Below are positions 45,394-56,118 of a DNA stretch of 64,000 nt, piece after piece. The stretch comes from Rossellomorea sp. AcN35-11 (lineage in GTDB: Bacteria; Bacillota; Bacilli; Bacillales; Bacillaceae_B). Under the pieces are notes generated by a model. The model did not search any database and was not told the DNA's origin. It was given only the letters and a program-made list of their open reading frames with translations. Numbering within the stretch: the stretch's first letter is position 1; the number at the start of each line of letters is the position of its first letter. Position numbers and translations under genes: made by a program. The stretch lies in contig CP128835.1 of NCBI GenBank assembly GCA_030388825.1, positions 2,908,001 to 2,972,000 on the forward strand, written 5' to 3'.

Positions 45394-46421
45394 TTGCTTG
45401 AAATTTCGGCCCTCATCATCAGCTTGTTTTTTGCTATGAATATTGGTGCCAGTGGAGCGGCAGCATCGATGGGCGTTGCATATGGTGCGGGAGCGATAAA
45501 GAACATCAGGACAGCATTATGGATATGTGCCGCCGGTGTCCTGAGCGGAGCGGTCCTGGGGGGGAGGAGAGGTAGTAAAGACCATCAGTTCAGGGATCAT
45601 TCCACAAAATGTATTGTCGATTAAAATTGTCATCATCATTTTGTTATCGGCGACGAGTTCATTGTTCCTGGCGAATGTAATCGGCATTCCGTTATCCACC
45701 AGCGAAGTCACAGTAGGGGCGGTTGTAGGAGTGGGGGTAGCCTATCAGGTTCTTTATGTAAAGTCTCTGATCACCATCATGTCATTCTGGGTGATTGTCC
45801 CGGTTGTCGCATTTGGGGTTACATGGCTTTTCGGTCTAGGTTTGGCTGGACTTGAAAAGCGAGGGTATCAATTTGAAAAAAGGTGGCTTGCTTACCTTTT
45901 AATTACCGCCGGATTCTTTGAAGCTTTCTCAGCAGGGATGAATAACGTGGCAAACGCTGTGGGCCCTCTGGTAGGTGCGGGGTTACTCTCACCTTCAAGG
46001 GGGGATCTTGATTGGTGGTTTATTTGTTGCACTGGGAGCCATTTTACTGGGAAAAAAGGTGGTGGAGACAAATGGAAAGAAGATCACGCAATACTCTAAA
46101 GCAGAAGGAATCGTCATTTCATCCACAGGAGCATTCCTCGTTATGTTGAGCTCACTCTATGGATTGCCGATCCCTCTAACGCAGGTTACGTCCTCTTCCA
46201 TCATCGGTCTTGGAATGGCTAAAAACGGTAAACGTATGCTGCAAAAGAAGATTGTAAAGAAAATCGTAAAAATTTGGGTGGTTTCTCCACTGATTTCCCT
46301 CAGTATTTCATATTTTTTGGTTAAAATTTTTATCCATAGTGATGTCTACTCAATCGTTGTTCCTTTGAGTGTCATCATTGCCACTGTGGGGGGCACTCTC
46401 CCTCATGCGGGTCATGAGTGA
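45394..46421 (+). CDS. cysP: Sulfate permease (PiT family), frameshifted twice
   Basis: A PiT-type permease of about 341 residues with about ten membrane segments. It has AMNIGASGAAASMGVAYG near the start and SAGMNNVANAVGPLVGAG in the second half, the duplicated signature of the family. By position it is B. subtilis-type CysP, which imports sulfate. Two +1 errors: G7 at 45558-45564 (six gives AVLGGGEVVKTISSG) and G6 at 45999-46004 (five gives SPSRGILIGGLFVALG). TTG start after AAAGGGGG. Confidence 0.9.
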
Positions 46422-46504
46422 AGAAAGGCGGTCCGTCCACGAAGATGGAGGCGGTATATAAATTTAATTCCGATTAAATCAATATGTTAAGGAGGTAATG
46501 GAGA

Positions 46505-47650
46505 ATGAGTTTACAACCCCACGGTGGAGTACTGGTTCAATCCTATCTACCTAAAGAATCATTCGAGGACGTTCAACAGGAAATCCCACTGGATGAAATC
46601 GCAGTAAGTGATTTGGAACTCATTGCGATTGGTGCTTACAGTCCAATAGACGGATTCCTGACAGAAGCAGATTATAAGAGCGTTGTAGAAACATTGCGGC
46701 TTCAAAGCGGGTGTGTTTGGAGTATCCCTATTACCCTTCCCCTTGATAGAGTTCGAGCTGGTTCCGTAAAGATAGGGGTAAAGAGCAGGCTCGTATATAA
46801 AGGAGAAACGTATGGGCTCATTGACGTAGAGGATGTGTATGTACCCGATAAACTAAAAGAAGCCCTTCTAGTATACGGAACGGCCGATGAAGAACATCCT
46901 GGCGTAAAGAAATTATTCCAGCGGGGGGAAGTGTATATAGGAGGCAAGGTCACCTTGCTTAAGAGACTGACTAAGCCTTTTCAGAAGTATACATTTGATC
47001 CTGATGAAACACGAAAGCTGTTCCAGGAAAAGGGGTGGAAAACGGTTGTCGGTTTTCAAACGAGAAACCCTGTTCACAGGGCACATGAGTACATTCAAAA
47101 AACCGCTTTGGAAACGGTGGATGCCTTGTTTTTGAACCCATTAGTGGGTGAAACCAAGGCAGATGATATTTCAGCGGAGATCCGCATGGAAAGTTATGAA
47201 GTTTTACTAAAGAGCTATTACCCGGATGACCGAGTATTTCTGGGAGTCTTTCCTGCAGCCATGAGATATGCAGGACCAAGAGAAGCCATCTTTCATGCGT
47301 TAGTACGAAAAAACTATGGCTGCACTCATTTTATTGTCGGAAGAGATCATGCAGGTGTCGGTGATTATTACGGAACCTATGATGCTCAGAAAATATTTGA
47401 TCAGTTCAGTGAGGAAGAAATCGGGATCATACCGCTCTGCTTCGAGCATAGCTTCTATTGTAAGAAATGTGAAGGAATGGCGACGACAAAGACATGTCCT
47501 CATGAAAAAGAACACCGCGTCATCCTTTCAGGAACGAAAGTGAGAGGGATGCTTCGCAGGGGAGAAATTCCACCTTCAACCTTTAGTCGACCAGAAGTGA
47601 TTGAAGTGTTGATCAGGGGACTAAAACAGGAAACGAAACAAACGCTTTGA
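46505..47650 (+). CDS. sat: Sulfate adenylyltransferase (ATP sulfurylase)
   Basis: A 381-residue ATP sulfurylase with [12 protein letters not shown] (HxGH-like nucleotide motif), [12 protein letters not shown] and [13 protein letters not shown] Cys pair region ([15 protein letters not shown]) may bind zinc. It makes APS from sulfate and ATP. Start ATG after AAGGAGG. Intact. Confidence 0.95.
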   Translation: MSLQPHGGVLVQSYLPKESFEDVQQEIPLDEIAVSDLELIAIGAYSPIDGFLTEADYKSVVETLRLQSGCVWSIPITLPLDRVRAGSVKIGVKSRLVYKGETYGLIDVEDVYVPDKLKEALLVYGTADEEHPGVKKLFQRGEVYIGGKVTLLKRLTKPFQKYTFDPDETRKLFQEKGWKTVVGFQTRNPVHRAHEYIQKTALETVDALFLNPLVGETKADDISAEIRMESYEVLLKSYYPDDRVFLGVFPAAMRYAGPREAIFHALVRKNYGCTHFIVGRDHAGVGDYYGTYDAQKIFDQFSEEEIGIIPLCFEHSFYCKKCEGMATTKTCPHEKEHRVILSGTKVRGMLRRGEIPPSTFSRPEVIEVLIRGLKQETKQTL

Positions 47651-47663
47651 GGAGGTGCATCGA

Positions 47664-48266
47664 TTGAGTGAAAAAAAAAGGAACATCGTTTGGCACGAAA
47701 CTACCGTAACGAAACAGGAGAGATGCTCCCTGAATGGACACCAAAGCTTCATCCTCTGGTTCACCGGATTGTCGGCCTCAGGAAAGTCGACGATTGCCAA
47801 TGCCTTGGCCCATTCCCTATTTCAACAGGGAAAGCAGGTGTATGTTCTTGATGGGGATAATGTTCGTCATGGATTGAATCATGATTTAGGATTTAACGAG
47901 AAAGATCGCAAAGAGAATATCAGAAGAATAGGCGAGGTCTCCAAGCTGTTCATTGACAGCGGGCAAATCGTCCTTACCGCCTTTATCTCCCCGTACAGGG
48001 AAGATCGAGATGTTGTACGTAAATTAGTCGGACCAGAAGAATTTATGGAAGTGTACGTTCATTGTTCAATCGAAACATGTGAAAAGAGAGATCCAAAAGG
48101 TTTATACAAAAAAGCAAGAAAACATCAAATTACTCATTTCACGGGAATCAGTGCCCCCTATGAAGAACCGGAGAATCCGGAAATCATTCTCGATACAGAG
48201 AAGAATACCATTGAAGAGTGTGTAGAGAGCCTGCTGTCAGAATTAAAACACAAACAATTGATATAA
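47664..48266 (+). CDS. cysC: Adenylyl-sulfate kinase
   Basis: A 200-residue APS kinase with Walker [10 protein letters not shown], the [10 protein letters not shown] motif and ISPYREDRD. It phosphorylates APS to PAPS for CysH. TTG at 47664 sits after GGAGGTG at a good distance; the GTG at 47655 is inside the binding site. It follows sat by 13 bp. Confidence 0.95.
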   Translation: MSEKKRNIVWHETTVTKQERCSLNGHQSFILWFTGLSASGKSTIANALAHSLFQQGKQVYVLDGDNVRHGLNHDLGFNEKDRKENIRRIGEVSKLFIDSGQIVLTAFISPYREDRDVVRKLVGPEEFMEVYVHCSIETCEKRDPKGLYKKARKHQITHFTGISAPYEEPENPEIILDTEKNTIEECVESLLSELKHKQLI

Positions 48267-48278
48267 GGAGAGAGAATC

Positions 48279-49889
48279 ATGGCGTATTCCAAATCATGGG
48301 AGTCAAATGAGAAATTGAACAAAACGGAATTATGGAAGCTTGAGAAAGATGGATTGTCAATCTTTGAAGACATTCCCCATTATGCCGAAAATGGGTTCTC
48401 TTCCATCCCGAAAGAAGAGTGGGATAAATTCAAATGGGCCGGCCTATACCTTCAGAGACCAAAGGAAGACGGGTATTTCATGATGAGGGTGAATGTTCCA
48501 TCAGGGATCTTAACGTATGATCAGGCAAGAGCACTTGCTTCCATTTGTAAAGAGTATGGAAGGGACGTCTATGACATTACCACACGGCAGGCAGTACAGT
48601 TTCACTGGTTGAAGATCGAACAGATTCCCGATATATTCAAACGCTTGGAGGAAGTGGGACTATCTTCTGCAGGTGCATGCGGGGATATTACCCGGAACAT
48701 TGTTGGAAATCCTCTGGCTGGTATCGATCCTGATGAACTATTTGATACAAGAGGTGTTGTGAAAGAAGTGTATGATTTCTTCCAGCATAACGAAGATTTT
48801 TCAAATTTGCCGAGAAAATATAAAGTCGCGATCTCCTCTAATGTTAACAATGCCTCAAATGCCGAGATCAACTGTGTATCTTTTGTTCCGGCAAAAAAAT
48901 GGATCGATGGCAAGGAGGCAGTCGGCTTTCACTTGAAAATCGGAGGGGGATTGTCTGCCAGACCGTTTCTTGCACAGGAATTGGACGTTTTCGTTCTTCC
49001 TCATCAAGTGAAGGATGTCTCCATTGCCGTTACGACTATTTTCCGGGACTACGGTTATCGGGAGAAGCGGCATTTAGCCAGGCTTAAATTTTTAATGGCT
49101 GACTGGGGGCCGGAGAAGTTCAAAGAGAAGTTACTGGAATATGTAAAGCTTCTACCAGCGGGGACTAGTGCCGTAAAAGGATGGAACGCAGGATATTTCT
49201 ATGGTGTTCATCCTCAGAAACAGGAAGGGCTCAATTATGTGGGACTGAATGTTCCTGTAGGCCGTCTCAATTCGGATGAAGTGTATGAGCTTGCAAGGAT
49301 CTCCAAGAAATATGGAAACGGTGAATTGCGTAACTGCAATTCCCAGAACCTCATCATTCCGAATATTCCGGATGAACACGTGGAGTCCTTACTTTCCGAG
49401 AAAATCTTTGACCGGATTTCAACGAGCCCCCTATCGTTTATCGGATATTCAGTGTCTTGCACAGGTATCGAATATTGCAATCTTGCATTAGTGGAAACGA
49501 AGGAACGGATGAGACAGGTTGCCAATCAACTGGATCAAGAGCTTGAACTGGACGTGCCGGTCAGAATTCATATGGTGGGATGTCCTAATTCATGCGGTCA
49601 GCGCCAAATTGCTGATATTGGCCTTCAAGGAATAAAAATGAGAACAAAAGATAAGAAAATGATCGAAGCTTTTGAGATTTACATCGGTGGTACCCTTCAA
49701 GATGGAGGAAAGTTGAATGAGAAGTTAAAAGGAAAAGTGGAGGCAGAAAACCTGACTGAGGTTGTCAGGGAGCTGCTCATTCATTTCAAGAATACGAAGG
49801 AACCGGGTGAAGCATTTTACGATTACATCAACCGAGTTGGAACAACGACGCTACAGGAATCCCTGAATCAGTCACTTCAGGAAGCATGA
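48279..49889 (+). CDS. Ferredoxin-type sulfite (nitrite) reductase
   Basis: A 536-residue siroheme/[4Fe-4S] reductase with duplicated ferrodoxin-like halves. The cofactor cysteines are in SCTGIEYC and GCPNSCGQ. In this operon (with sulfate activation and siroheme genes) it most likely reduces sulfite to sulfide; the protein family also includes nitrite reductases. This differs from the NADPH-dependent CysIJ of B. subtilis. AAGGAGAG precedes the ATG. Intact. Confidence 0.9.
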   Translation: MAYSKSWESNEKLNKTELWKLEKDGLSIFEDIPHYAENGFSSIPKEEWDKFKWAGLYLQRPKEDGYFMMRVNVPSGILTYDQARALASICKEYGRDVYDITTRQAVQFHWLKIEQIPDIFKRLEEVGLSSAGACGDITRNIVGNPLAGIDPDELFDTRGVVKEVYDFFQHNEDFSNLPRKYKVAISSNVNNASNAEINCVSFVPAKKWIDGKEAVGFHLKIGGGLSARPFLAQELDVFVLPHQVKDVSIAVTTIFRDYGYREKRHLARLKFLMADWGPEKFKEKLLEYVKLLPAGTSAVKGWNAGYFYGVHPQKQEGLNYVGLNVPVGRLNSDEVYELARISKKYGNGELRNCNSQNLIIPNIPDEHVESLLSEKIFDRISTSPLSFIGYSVSCTGIEYCNLALVETKERMRQVANQLDQELELDVPVRIHMVGCPNSCGQRQIADIGLQGIKMRTKDKKMIEAFEIYIGGTLQDGGKLNEKLKGKVEAENLTEVVRELLIHFKNTKEPGEAFYDYINRVGTTTLQESLNQSLQEA

Positions 49890-49902
49890 GGGGGGAAATC
49901 AG

Positions 49903-50127
49903 ATGAACTTGTATCGGTTTGAAGTCACCGCTCACGCATACGTTACGATTGTAGTGGTAGCCGCTGAATCAGATGAGAAAGCTTTTGATTTAGTTGAGAT
50001 TGAACTCGAGAAGTATTTCTTGAAAAAGCCGGAGCTCTTGGACATCTCTCTTTATGAAAAACGCAGGATCCGGGGAAATGGTGCAGGGTTTGTTCTGCAC
50101 GAACAGGAAACGATCATTAAACCGTAA
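49903..50127 (+). CDS. DUF3906 family small protein
   Basis: A 74-residue protein (LYRFEVTAHAYVTIVVVAAESDEKAFDLVE...) of the DUF3906 type, conserved next to sulfate assimilation genes in Bacillus. The pattern suggests a small alpha/beta domain. Possible role as partner or regulator of the reductase is inference from position. RBS GAGGGGGG. Confidence 0.7.
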   Translation: MNLYRFEVTAHAYVTIVVVAAESDEKAFDLVEIELEKYFLKKPELLDISLYEKRRIRGNGAGFVLHEQETIIKP

Positions 50128-50138
50128 GGAGGAAAACA

Positions 50139-50903
50139 ATGGGAAAGGTATATTTGGTGGGAGCGGGTCCTGGAGATCCTGAATTGATCACGGTAAAAGC
50201 GCTGAAAGCAATCCAAAAAGCAGACGTCATTCTTTATGACCGATTGGTGAATAAAGAACTCCTCTCTTATGCGAAGAATGGTGCTGACTTAATCTACTGC
50301 GGCAAACTGCCAAACTATCATACGATGAAACAGGAGACGATCAATCATTTCCTTGTCCGTTACGCAGCAAGCGGGAAAGTGGTGGTGAGATTAAAAGGAG
50401 GAGATCCCTTCGTATTCGGAAGGGGTGGAGAAGAAGCAGAGGCATGCGCGAAAAAAGGGATTTCCTTTGAAATCGTCCCAGGTATTACGTCAGGAATAGC
50501 GGCTGCTGCCTATGCGGGGATTCCAGTTACTCATCGTGATGCCAGTTCAAGCGTTGCCTTTGTCACTGGACACAAACAAAACCATCAGCAGGAAGATGAA
50601 AAGTGGGAAAGCTTATCCAAGGGTATCGATACCCTTGCCATTTATATGGGTGTCAGTAACCTTCCTTATATTAAAGAAAAGCTTATCCAATATGGAAAAA
50701 GCAAGGATACACCAGTGGCCCTTGTCCACTGGGGAACAACAGACGTGCAAAAAACCGTAACAGGTACACTGGACACAATCGTCGATATGGTTAAGAAAGA
50801 GAAAATTGAAAATCCAAGTATGATCATCGTGGGAGAAGTGGTCCGTTATCGTGAGAAGATTCAATGGTTTGAAAAGAAAATGATCATGAGCGAGGCATTA
50901 TAG
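50139..50903 (+). CDS. sumT: Uroporphyrinogen-III C-methyltransferase
   Basis: A 254-residue SAM-dependent methyltransferase: VYLVGAGPGDPELITVKA at the N-terminus, DVILYDRLVN, VVRLKGGDPFVFGRGGEE and the GITSGIAAAAYAGIPVTHRD loop. It adds two methyl groups to make precorrin-2 for siroheme. AAGGAGG precedes the ATG. It abuts sirB. Confidence 0.95.
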   Translation: MGKVYLVGAGPGDPELITVKALKAIQKADVILYDRLVNKELLSYAKNGADLIYCGKLPNYHTMKQETINHFLVRYAASGKVVVRLKGGDPFVFGRGGEEAEACAKKGISFEIVPGITSGIAAAAYAGIPVTHRDASSSVAFVTGHKQNHQQEDEKWESLSKGIDTLAIYMGVSNLPYIKEKLIQYGKSKDTPVALVHWGTTDVQKTVTGTLDTIVDMVKKEKIENPSMIIVGEVVRYREKIQWFEKKMIMSEAL

Positions 50904-51659
50904 ATGAAGCGTGCAGTCTTGTACGTTTGCCATGGAAGTCGGATACCTGAAGCCTGTGAGGAGGCCGTCGCTTTCATCAAACGATGCCAGGAACATATTG
51001 AGGCAGATATCCAGGAAATAAGCTTTCTGGAACTTGCCTCCCCTTCCATTCAACAAGGATTTGACATCTGCGTGAAAAAAGGAGCCACTCACATCTCAGT
51101 CGTTCCTCTCCTCCTTTTGACGGCGGTTCATGCCAAAAAGGATATTCCTGTTGAAATTCAAAAATGCAGGGAAACGTATCCCGCAATAAAGGTGAATGTG
51201 GGGCGTCCCATTGGTGTTCACGATAAAATGGCTGAAAGTGTGATCAAAAAGATAGAAGATGCTGCTTTCATTGATTCGTCATCAGTTGCCATATTAATAG
51301 GAAGGGGAAGTTCAGATCCCGATGTCAAAAGGGATCTCAGTGCCATTGCTGACCTTGTTCTGAAGGGAACAAAGTTAAGGGAGGTAAAAACATGCTATTT
51401 AACAGCAGCCACACCAAGCTTCTCGGAAACATTGGAATCCGTAAGAAATACGGACTTAAACATCATTTTCATCCCGTATCTCTTGTTTACGGGGATGCTC
51501 ATGAAAGGAATCGAAACCGATATCCGCGGAACGGAAAACGAGCAGATCATTTTGGGGGATTATTTAGGATATGACTCTCTCGTCGAAGAAGCATTTCTGG
51601 ACCGGGTAAAGGACTCCCTTTGGAATAGAGGTGAATCACATGCTGCCTATCATGATTGA
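50904..51659 (+). CDS. sirB: Sirohydrochlorin ferrochelatase
   Basis: A 251-residue CbiX-like chelatase built of two similar halves. The metal-binding His residues are in YVCHGSRIPEA and HISVVPLLLLTAVHAKKDIP, and a second-half HGS-like motif (LIGRGSSDPD) has lost its His. It inserts iron into sirohydrochlorin, the last step of siroheme synthesis. Directly follows sumT. Confidence 0.9.
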   Translation: MKRAVLYVCHGSRIPEACEEAVAFIKRCQEHIEADIQEISFLELASPSIQQGFDICVKKGATHISVVPLLLLTAVHAKKDIPVEIQKCRETYPAIKVNVGRPIGVHDKMAESVIKKIEDAAFIDSSSVAILIGRGSSDPDVKRDLSAIADLVLKGTKLREVKTCYLTAATPSFSETLESVRNTDLNIIFIPYLLFTGMLMKGIETDIRGTENEQIILGDYLGYDSLVEEAFLDRVKDSLWNRGESHAAYHD

Positions 51660-52191
51660 TGTCAAAGGTAAACAAGTGACGATCATTGGAGGAGGAAGAG
51701 TAGCTTACCGTAAACTTTCTGTATTTTTGGGGCAGGGAGCAAAGGTTACAGTCATCAGCCCGGATGTGGTGGAACAGATCAGGCTGTTACACGAAGAGTG
51801 CAGAATACTATGGATCAAGAGAAAAATGATGCCTAATGATTTAACACAGGCGTTTATCGTCATCGCTGCCACGGATAAACAAAGTGTAAATGCACAGGTG
51901 AAGGCGTACTCTAAAGATAATCAGCTAATATGTGTGGCGGATGATGGGGATTGTGGGAATATACACATGGTTTCCTATAAGCAAAAAGGAAATTTGACCG
52001 TTGCTGTTTCAACCGGTGGAGCAAGCCCATTCTTAGCCAAAAAACTCACGGATCAATTTTTCCAGCCATTTGATGATGCCTATATAGAAAAGATCGATCA
52101 CATTTCTCAAAAAAGAAAAGAAATCAAAGCCTCAGATGTATCTGATGGAGAGAAAAGGAAACGTTTAAAAGAACTGACAGAACGGATGTAA
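51640..52191 (+). CDS. sirC: Precorrin-2 dehydrogenase
   Basis: A 183-residue Rossmann protein (GGGRVAYRKLSVFLGQGAKVTV) of the SirC/CysG-N type that oxidises precorrin-2 to sirohydrochlorin with NAD. ATG 51640 follows AGAGGTG and overlaps the end of sirB by 20 bp. Its stop codon lies inside the terminator stem. Last gene of the operon. Confidence 0.9.
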   Translation: MLPIMIDVKGKQVTIIGGGRVAYRKLSVFLGQGAKVTVISPDVVEQIRLLHEECRILWIKRKMMPNDLTQAFIVIAATDKQSVNAQVKAYSKDNQLICVADDGDCGNIHMVSYKQKGNLTVAVSTGGASPFLAKKLTDQFFQPFDDAYIEKIDHISQKRKEIKASDVSDGEKRKRLKELTERM

Positions 52192-52225
52192 AGTGAGATG
52201 ACTTTACATCCGTTCTGTCTTATTT
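52178..52225 (+). terminator. Terminator overlapping the sirC stop codon
   Basis: ACAGAACGGATGTAAAGT (52178-52194) and ACTTTACATCCGTTCTGT (52201-52218) form a perfect stem followed by CTTATTTT. The stop codon (52189-52191) is in the left arm. Confidence 0.8.
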
Positions 52226-52271
52226 TACGAACATTAACGAATGAATTCGTCTTATTGTTAGGAAATGAGTC

Positions 52272-52300
52272 TTTACAAATACGTAATCAGCCGGTATACT
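52272..52300 (+). promoter_or_regulatory. Sigma-A promoter of xpt-pbuX
   Basis: TTTACA (52272-52277) and TATACT (52295-52300) with a 17-bp spacer. Confidence 0.75.
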
Positions 52301-52327
52301 ATCCAATATCAAATCAATATTCGTTTT

Positions 52328-52398
52328 CACTCATATAATAGCGGGGATATGGCCTGCGAGTTTCTACCGGATTACCGTAAATGATCCGACTATGAGTG
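52328..52398 (+). promoter_or_regulatory. Guanine riboswitch (purine aptamer)
   Basis: A 71-nt purine aptamer: P1 CACTCAT/ATGAGTG, GATATGGCC loop region, TTTCTACC and CCGACTATG. The C in CCGACTATG is the specificity base for guanine (adenine switches have U). GAGTGAGCAATGA (52394-52406) can pair with TCATTGTCTCACTC (52447-52460) as antiterminator. Confidence 0.95.
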
Positions 52399-52436
52399 AG
52401 CAATGATAGGTTCGTCTGTATGGACGCTCTTCCTCT

Positions 52437-52491
52437 AACCCAAAGGTCATTGTCTCACTCCTGTGTGAGCAATTTTCCTTTGGGGTTTTTT
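52437..52491 (+). terminator. Guanine-controlled terminator
   Basis: AACCCAAAGG pairs with CCTTTGGGGTT (52478-52488), followed by TTTT; an inner CTCAC/GTGAG stem adds stability. Confidence 0.8.
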
Positions 52492-52521
52492 AGTGTCTAC
52501 AACAGGTAAGGGAGTGTATGA

Positions 52522-54416
<1,895 letters not shown>

Positions 54417-54429
54417 ACATAACAATGTA

Positions 54430-54470
54430 AAAACCGTCATCTCGATTGATATAGGGATGACGGTTTTTTT
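54430..54470 (+). terminator. Rho-independent terminator of pbuX
   Basis: AAACCGTCATC/GATGACGGTTT with T7. Confidence 0.85.
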
Positions 54471-54629
54471 ACAGTTATATTTATCCATGAAAAATAAGAA
54501 GGAACTAACATTATATAATAAGTAAATGTAGTTTTATAGAGGTTAGAACATTTGTTCTGTCCAGAGGGATAAAGCAAGTTAGTATGAAAATAGAAGGAAA
54601 AAGGAGAAAAAAGAAGGAAGGAATTCAGT

Positions 54630-54660
54630 AAAGCCTGGAGAATATACACTTCCAGGCTTT
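54630..54660. terminator. Hairpin in the pbuX-catalase gap, possible terminator
   Basis: AAAGCCTGGA/TCCAGGCTTT is a perfect 10-bp stem with an 11-nt loop. T tracts are weak on both strands. It may end the minus-strand catalase transcript. The rest of 54471-54629 shows no gene. Confidence 0.45.
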
Positions 54661-54729
54661 ATGGTTTGTTCAAAAATGAAAAATCAGACAGGAACAGAGG
54701 TACAGGCTATCATGCGAATTACTTATCTA

Positions 54730-55626
54730 TTATAGATTTTCCATCAATCGTTTTGCGATTCGTTCATAATCATCCCGATCGATGCCTGGTGCGAATTCCT
54801 CAGGAAGATCATCCAGATTTGGGATAGGAGCTCCTTTAGGACTTCCCTGCTTCACAATCAGCCGCTCTCCATTTTCAGGATTTGTCCCTTTCCATATTTG
54901 AGAGATATCCGCATATTCCCCTACGTCGTTCCAAGTGTATAAAACGTTCGCCAATCCTTGTTCTTCAAATTTTCGGGCATGGTCAAATCTTGAATTTGCC
55001 AAATCGGGCAGAGGGATTAATTTCTTTACATCAACACCTGTAGCAATTTCCAGAGCTTTTGCATAGGCCAGAACATGCGTGCCGCCCCGTACGAGTAAAT
55101 ACCCGATCATTTCACGGGCTGTTTCATTTTCTGTCATCTCATACACTCTCATTTTATGTGTTCTTGCCCCAACCTCTAAGAAGAAATTATGAAGGAGGTC
55201 CAATACCAGATTCCCGCTATTAAATACATTGTCACCGGTCCAGGCACGACCCATGGAATCACCCGCCAAAGCGGTTTGGGCCGTGGCGATGAATTGGTAC
55301 GTATTCCGGCTGTCCTTTCCTGTGCGTAAGGGAGTAACGTCAGGATCACCGGTATAAAAGGTATTTCCTCTAGATAAGAGATTGATGGCATTACTGACAA
55401 GCTCCACGTGACCGAACTCCTCGGCTGTGATACTGGCAACTAAATCATAAAATGGTTTAAGTTTATCTTTTCGACGAAAGTTAAAGGATTGAAACATATA
55501 ATTGTTTAACGTAGACATTTCTCCAAATTTGCCCCCTAAAAGCTCCTGAACTGCTGCTGCTGCATTCGGATCCCCGTGCTCGGGAACCGGTAAGGCAATT
55601 AACATTCGGTTTTCCCGTTTAATCAT
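54730..55626 (-). CDS. Manganese catalase
   Basis: A 298-residue Mn catalase (ferritin-like) with metal-binding Glu/His motifs in ITAEEFGHVELVSNAIN and VRGGTHVLAYAKALE, and GEMSTLNNYMFQSFNFR. Similar to B. subtilis YdbD/YjqC and CotJC. It removes H2O2, in spore formers often in the mother cell or coat. The ATG has AAGGGGGAA upstream. It is the second gene of a two-gene unit with the DUF2642 protein. Confidence 0.9.
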   Translation of the reverse strand: MIKRENRMLIALPVPEHGDPNAAAAVQELLGGKFGEMSTLNNYMFQSFNFRRKDKLKPFYDLVASITAEEFGHVELVSNAINLLSRGNTFYTGDPDVTPLRTGKDSRNTYQFIATAQTALAGDSMGRAWTGDNVFNSGNLVLDLLHNFFLEVGARTHKMRVYEMTENETAREMIGYLLVRGGTHVLAYAKALEIATGVDVKKLIPLPDLANSRFDHARKFEEQGLANVLYTWNDVGEYADISQIWKGTNPENGERLIVKQGSPKGAPIPNLDDLPEEFAPGIDRDDYERIAKRLMENL

Positions 55627-55638
55627 TGTTATTCCCCC

Positions 55639-55857
55639 TTATCCTCTTGGAATGACCCAAACAATTTGAGCAGTCCGGATATAAAAAGGAGAGCCCCCTG
55701 ATTTCACCACAATATGATCTGGCATAACGGTTTTAAGCTTTCCAGAAACAGTGCCTTGAGTGGTTTGAACGACTACCATGTTCCCCGTAATGCTGAGGAG
55801 TGTTTGGTATACATATGGATCAACTTGAGTGACATACGCCGGTGTCGATTGATTCAT
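55639..55857 (-). CDS. DUF2642 (YuzF-like) small protein
   Basis: A 72-residue beta-rich protein with GNMVVVQTTQGTVSGKLKTVMPDHIVVKSGGSPFYIRTAQIVWVIP, the Sm-like barrel pattern of DUF2642 proteins such as YuzF. Such proteins are often found with spore coat genes. RBS AAGGGGTGA. It precedes the Mn catalase by 12 bp and is probably cotranscribed. Confidence 0.75.
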   Translation of the reverse strand: MNQSTPAYVTQVDPYVYQTLLSITGNMVVVQTTQGTVSGKLKTVMPDHIVVKSGGSPFYIRTAQIVWVIPRG

Positions 55858-56118
55858 GCTGATTCACCCCTTATTCAGGATCTAAACTTTTTAAATATAT
55901 GTATCAACTAAACTCTGTATGATGAGAAGGGGATATTTTTTAGTTTAAACTCATGCCATATCGATACTTTCTTTTTATGTTGTTGAGAGGAGGCATGCGT
56001 GCTCTCAGCTTAGAAACCTGAGGAATATTCAATTCGCTTTTTTGCTAATCGGTACCTAATAATGAATAGTCTCCTATAATCAAGGAAAGATAAAAGAAAT
56101 GAGTCATTGGGAGCGGTC

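Noticed and set aside
45558..46004. Programmed frameshifting in cysP
   Set aside because: No heptameric slippery site with downstream pseudoknot is evident, and the same kind of G-run errors occurs in unrelated genes throughout the window.
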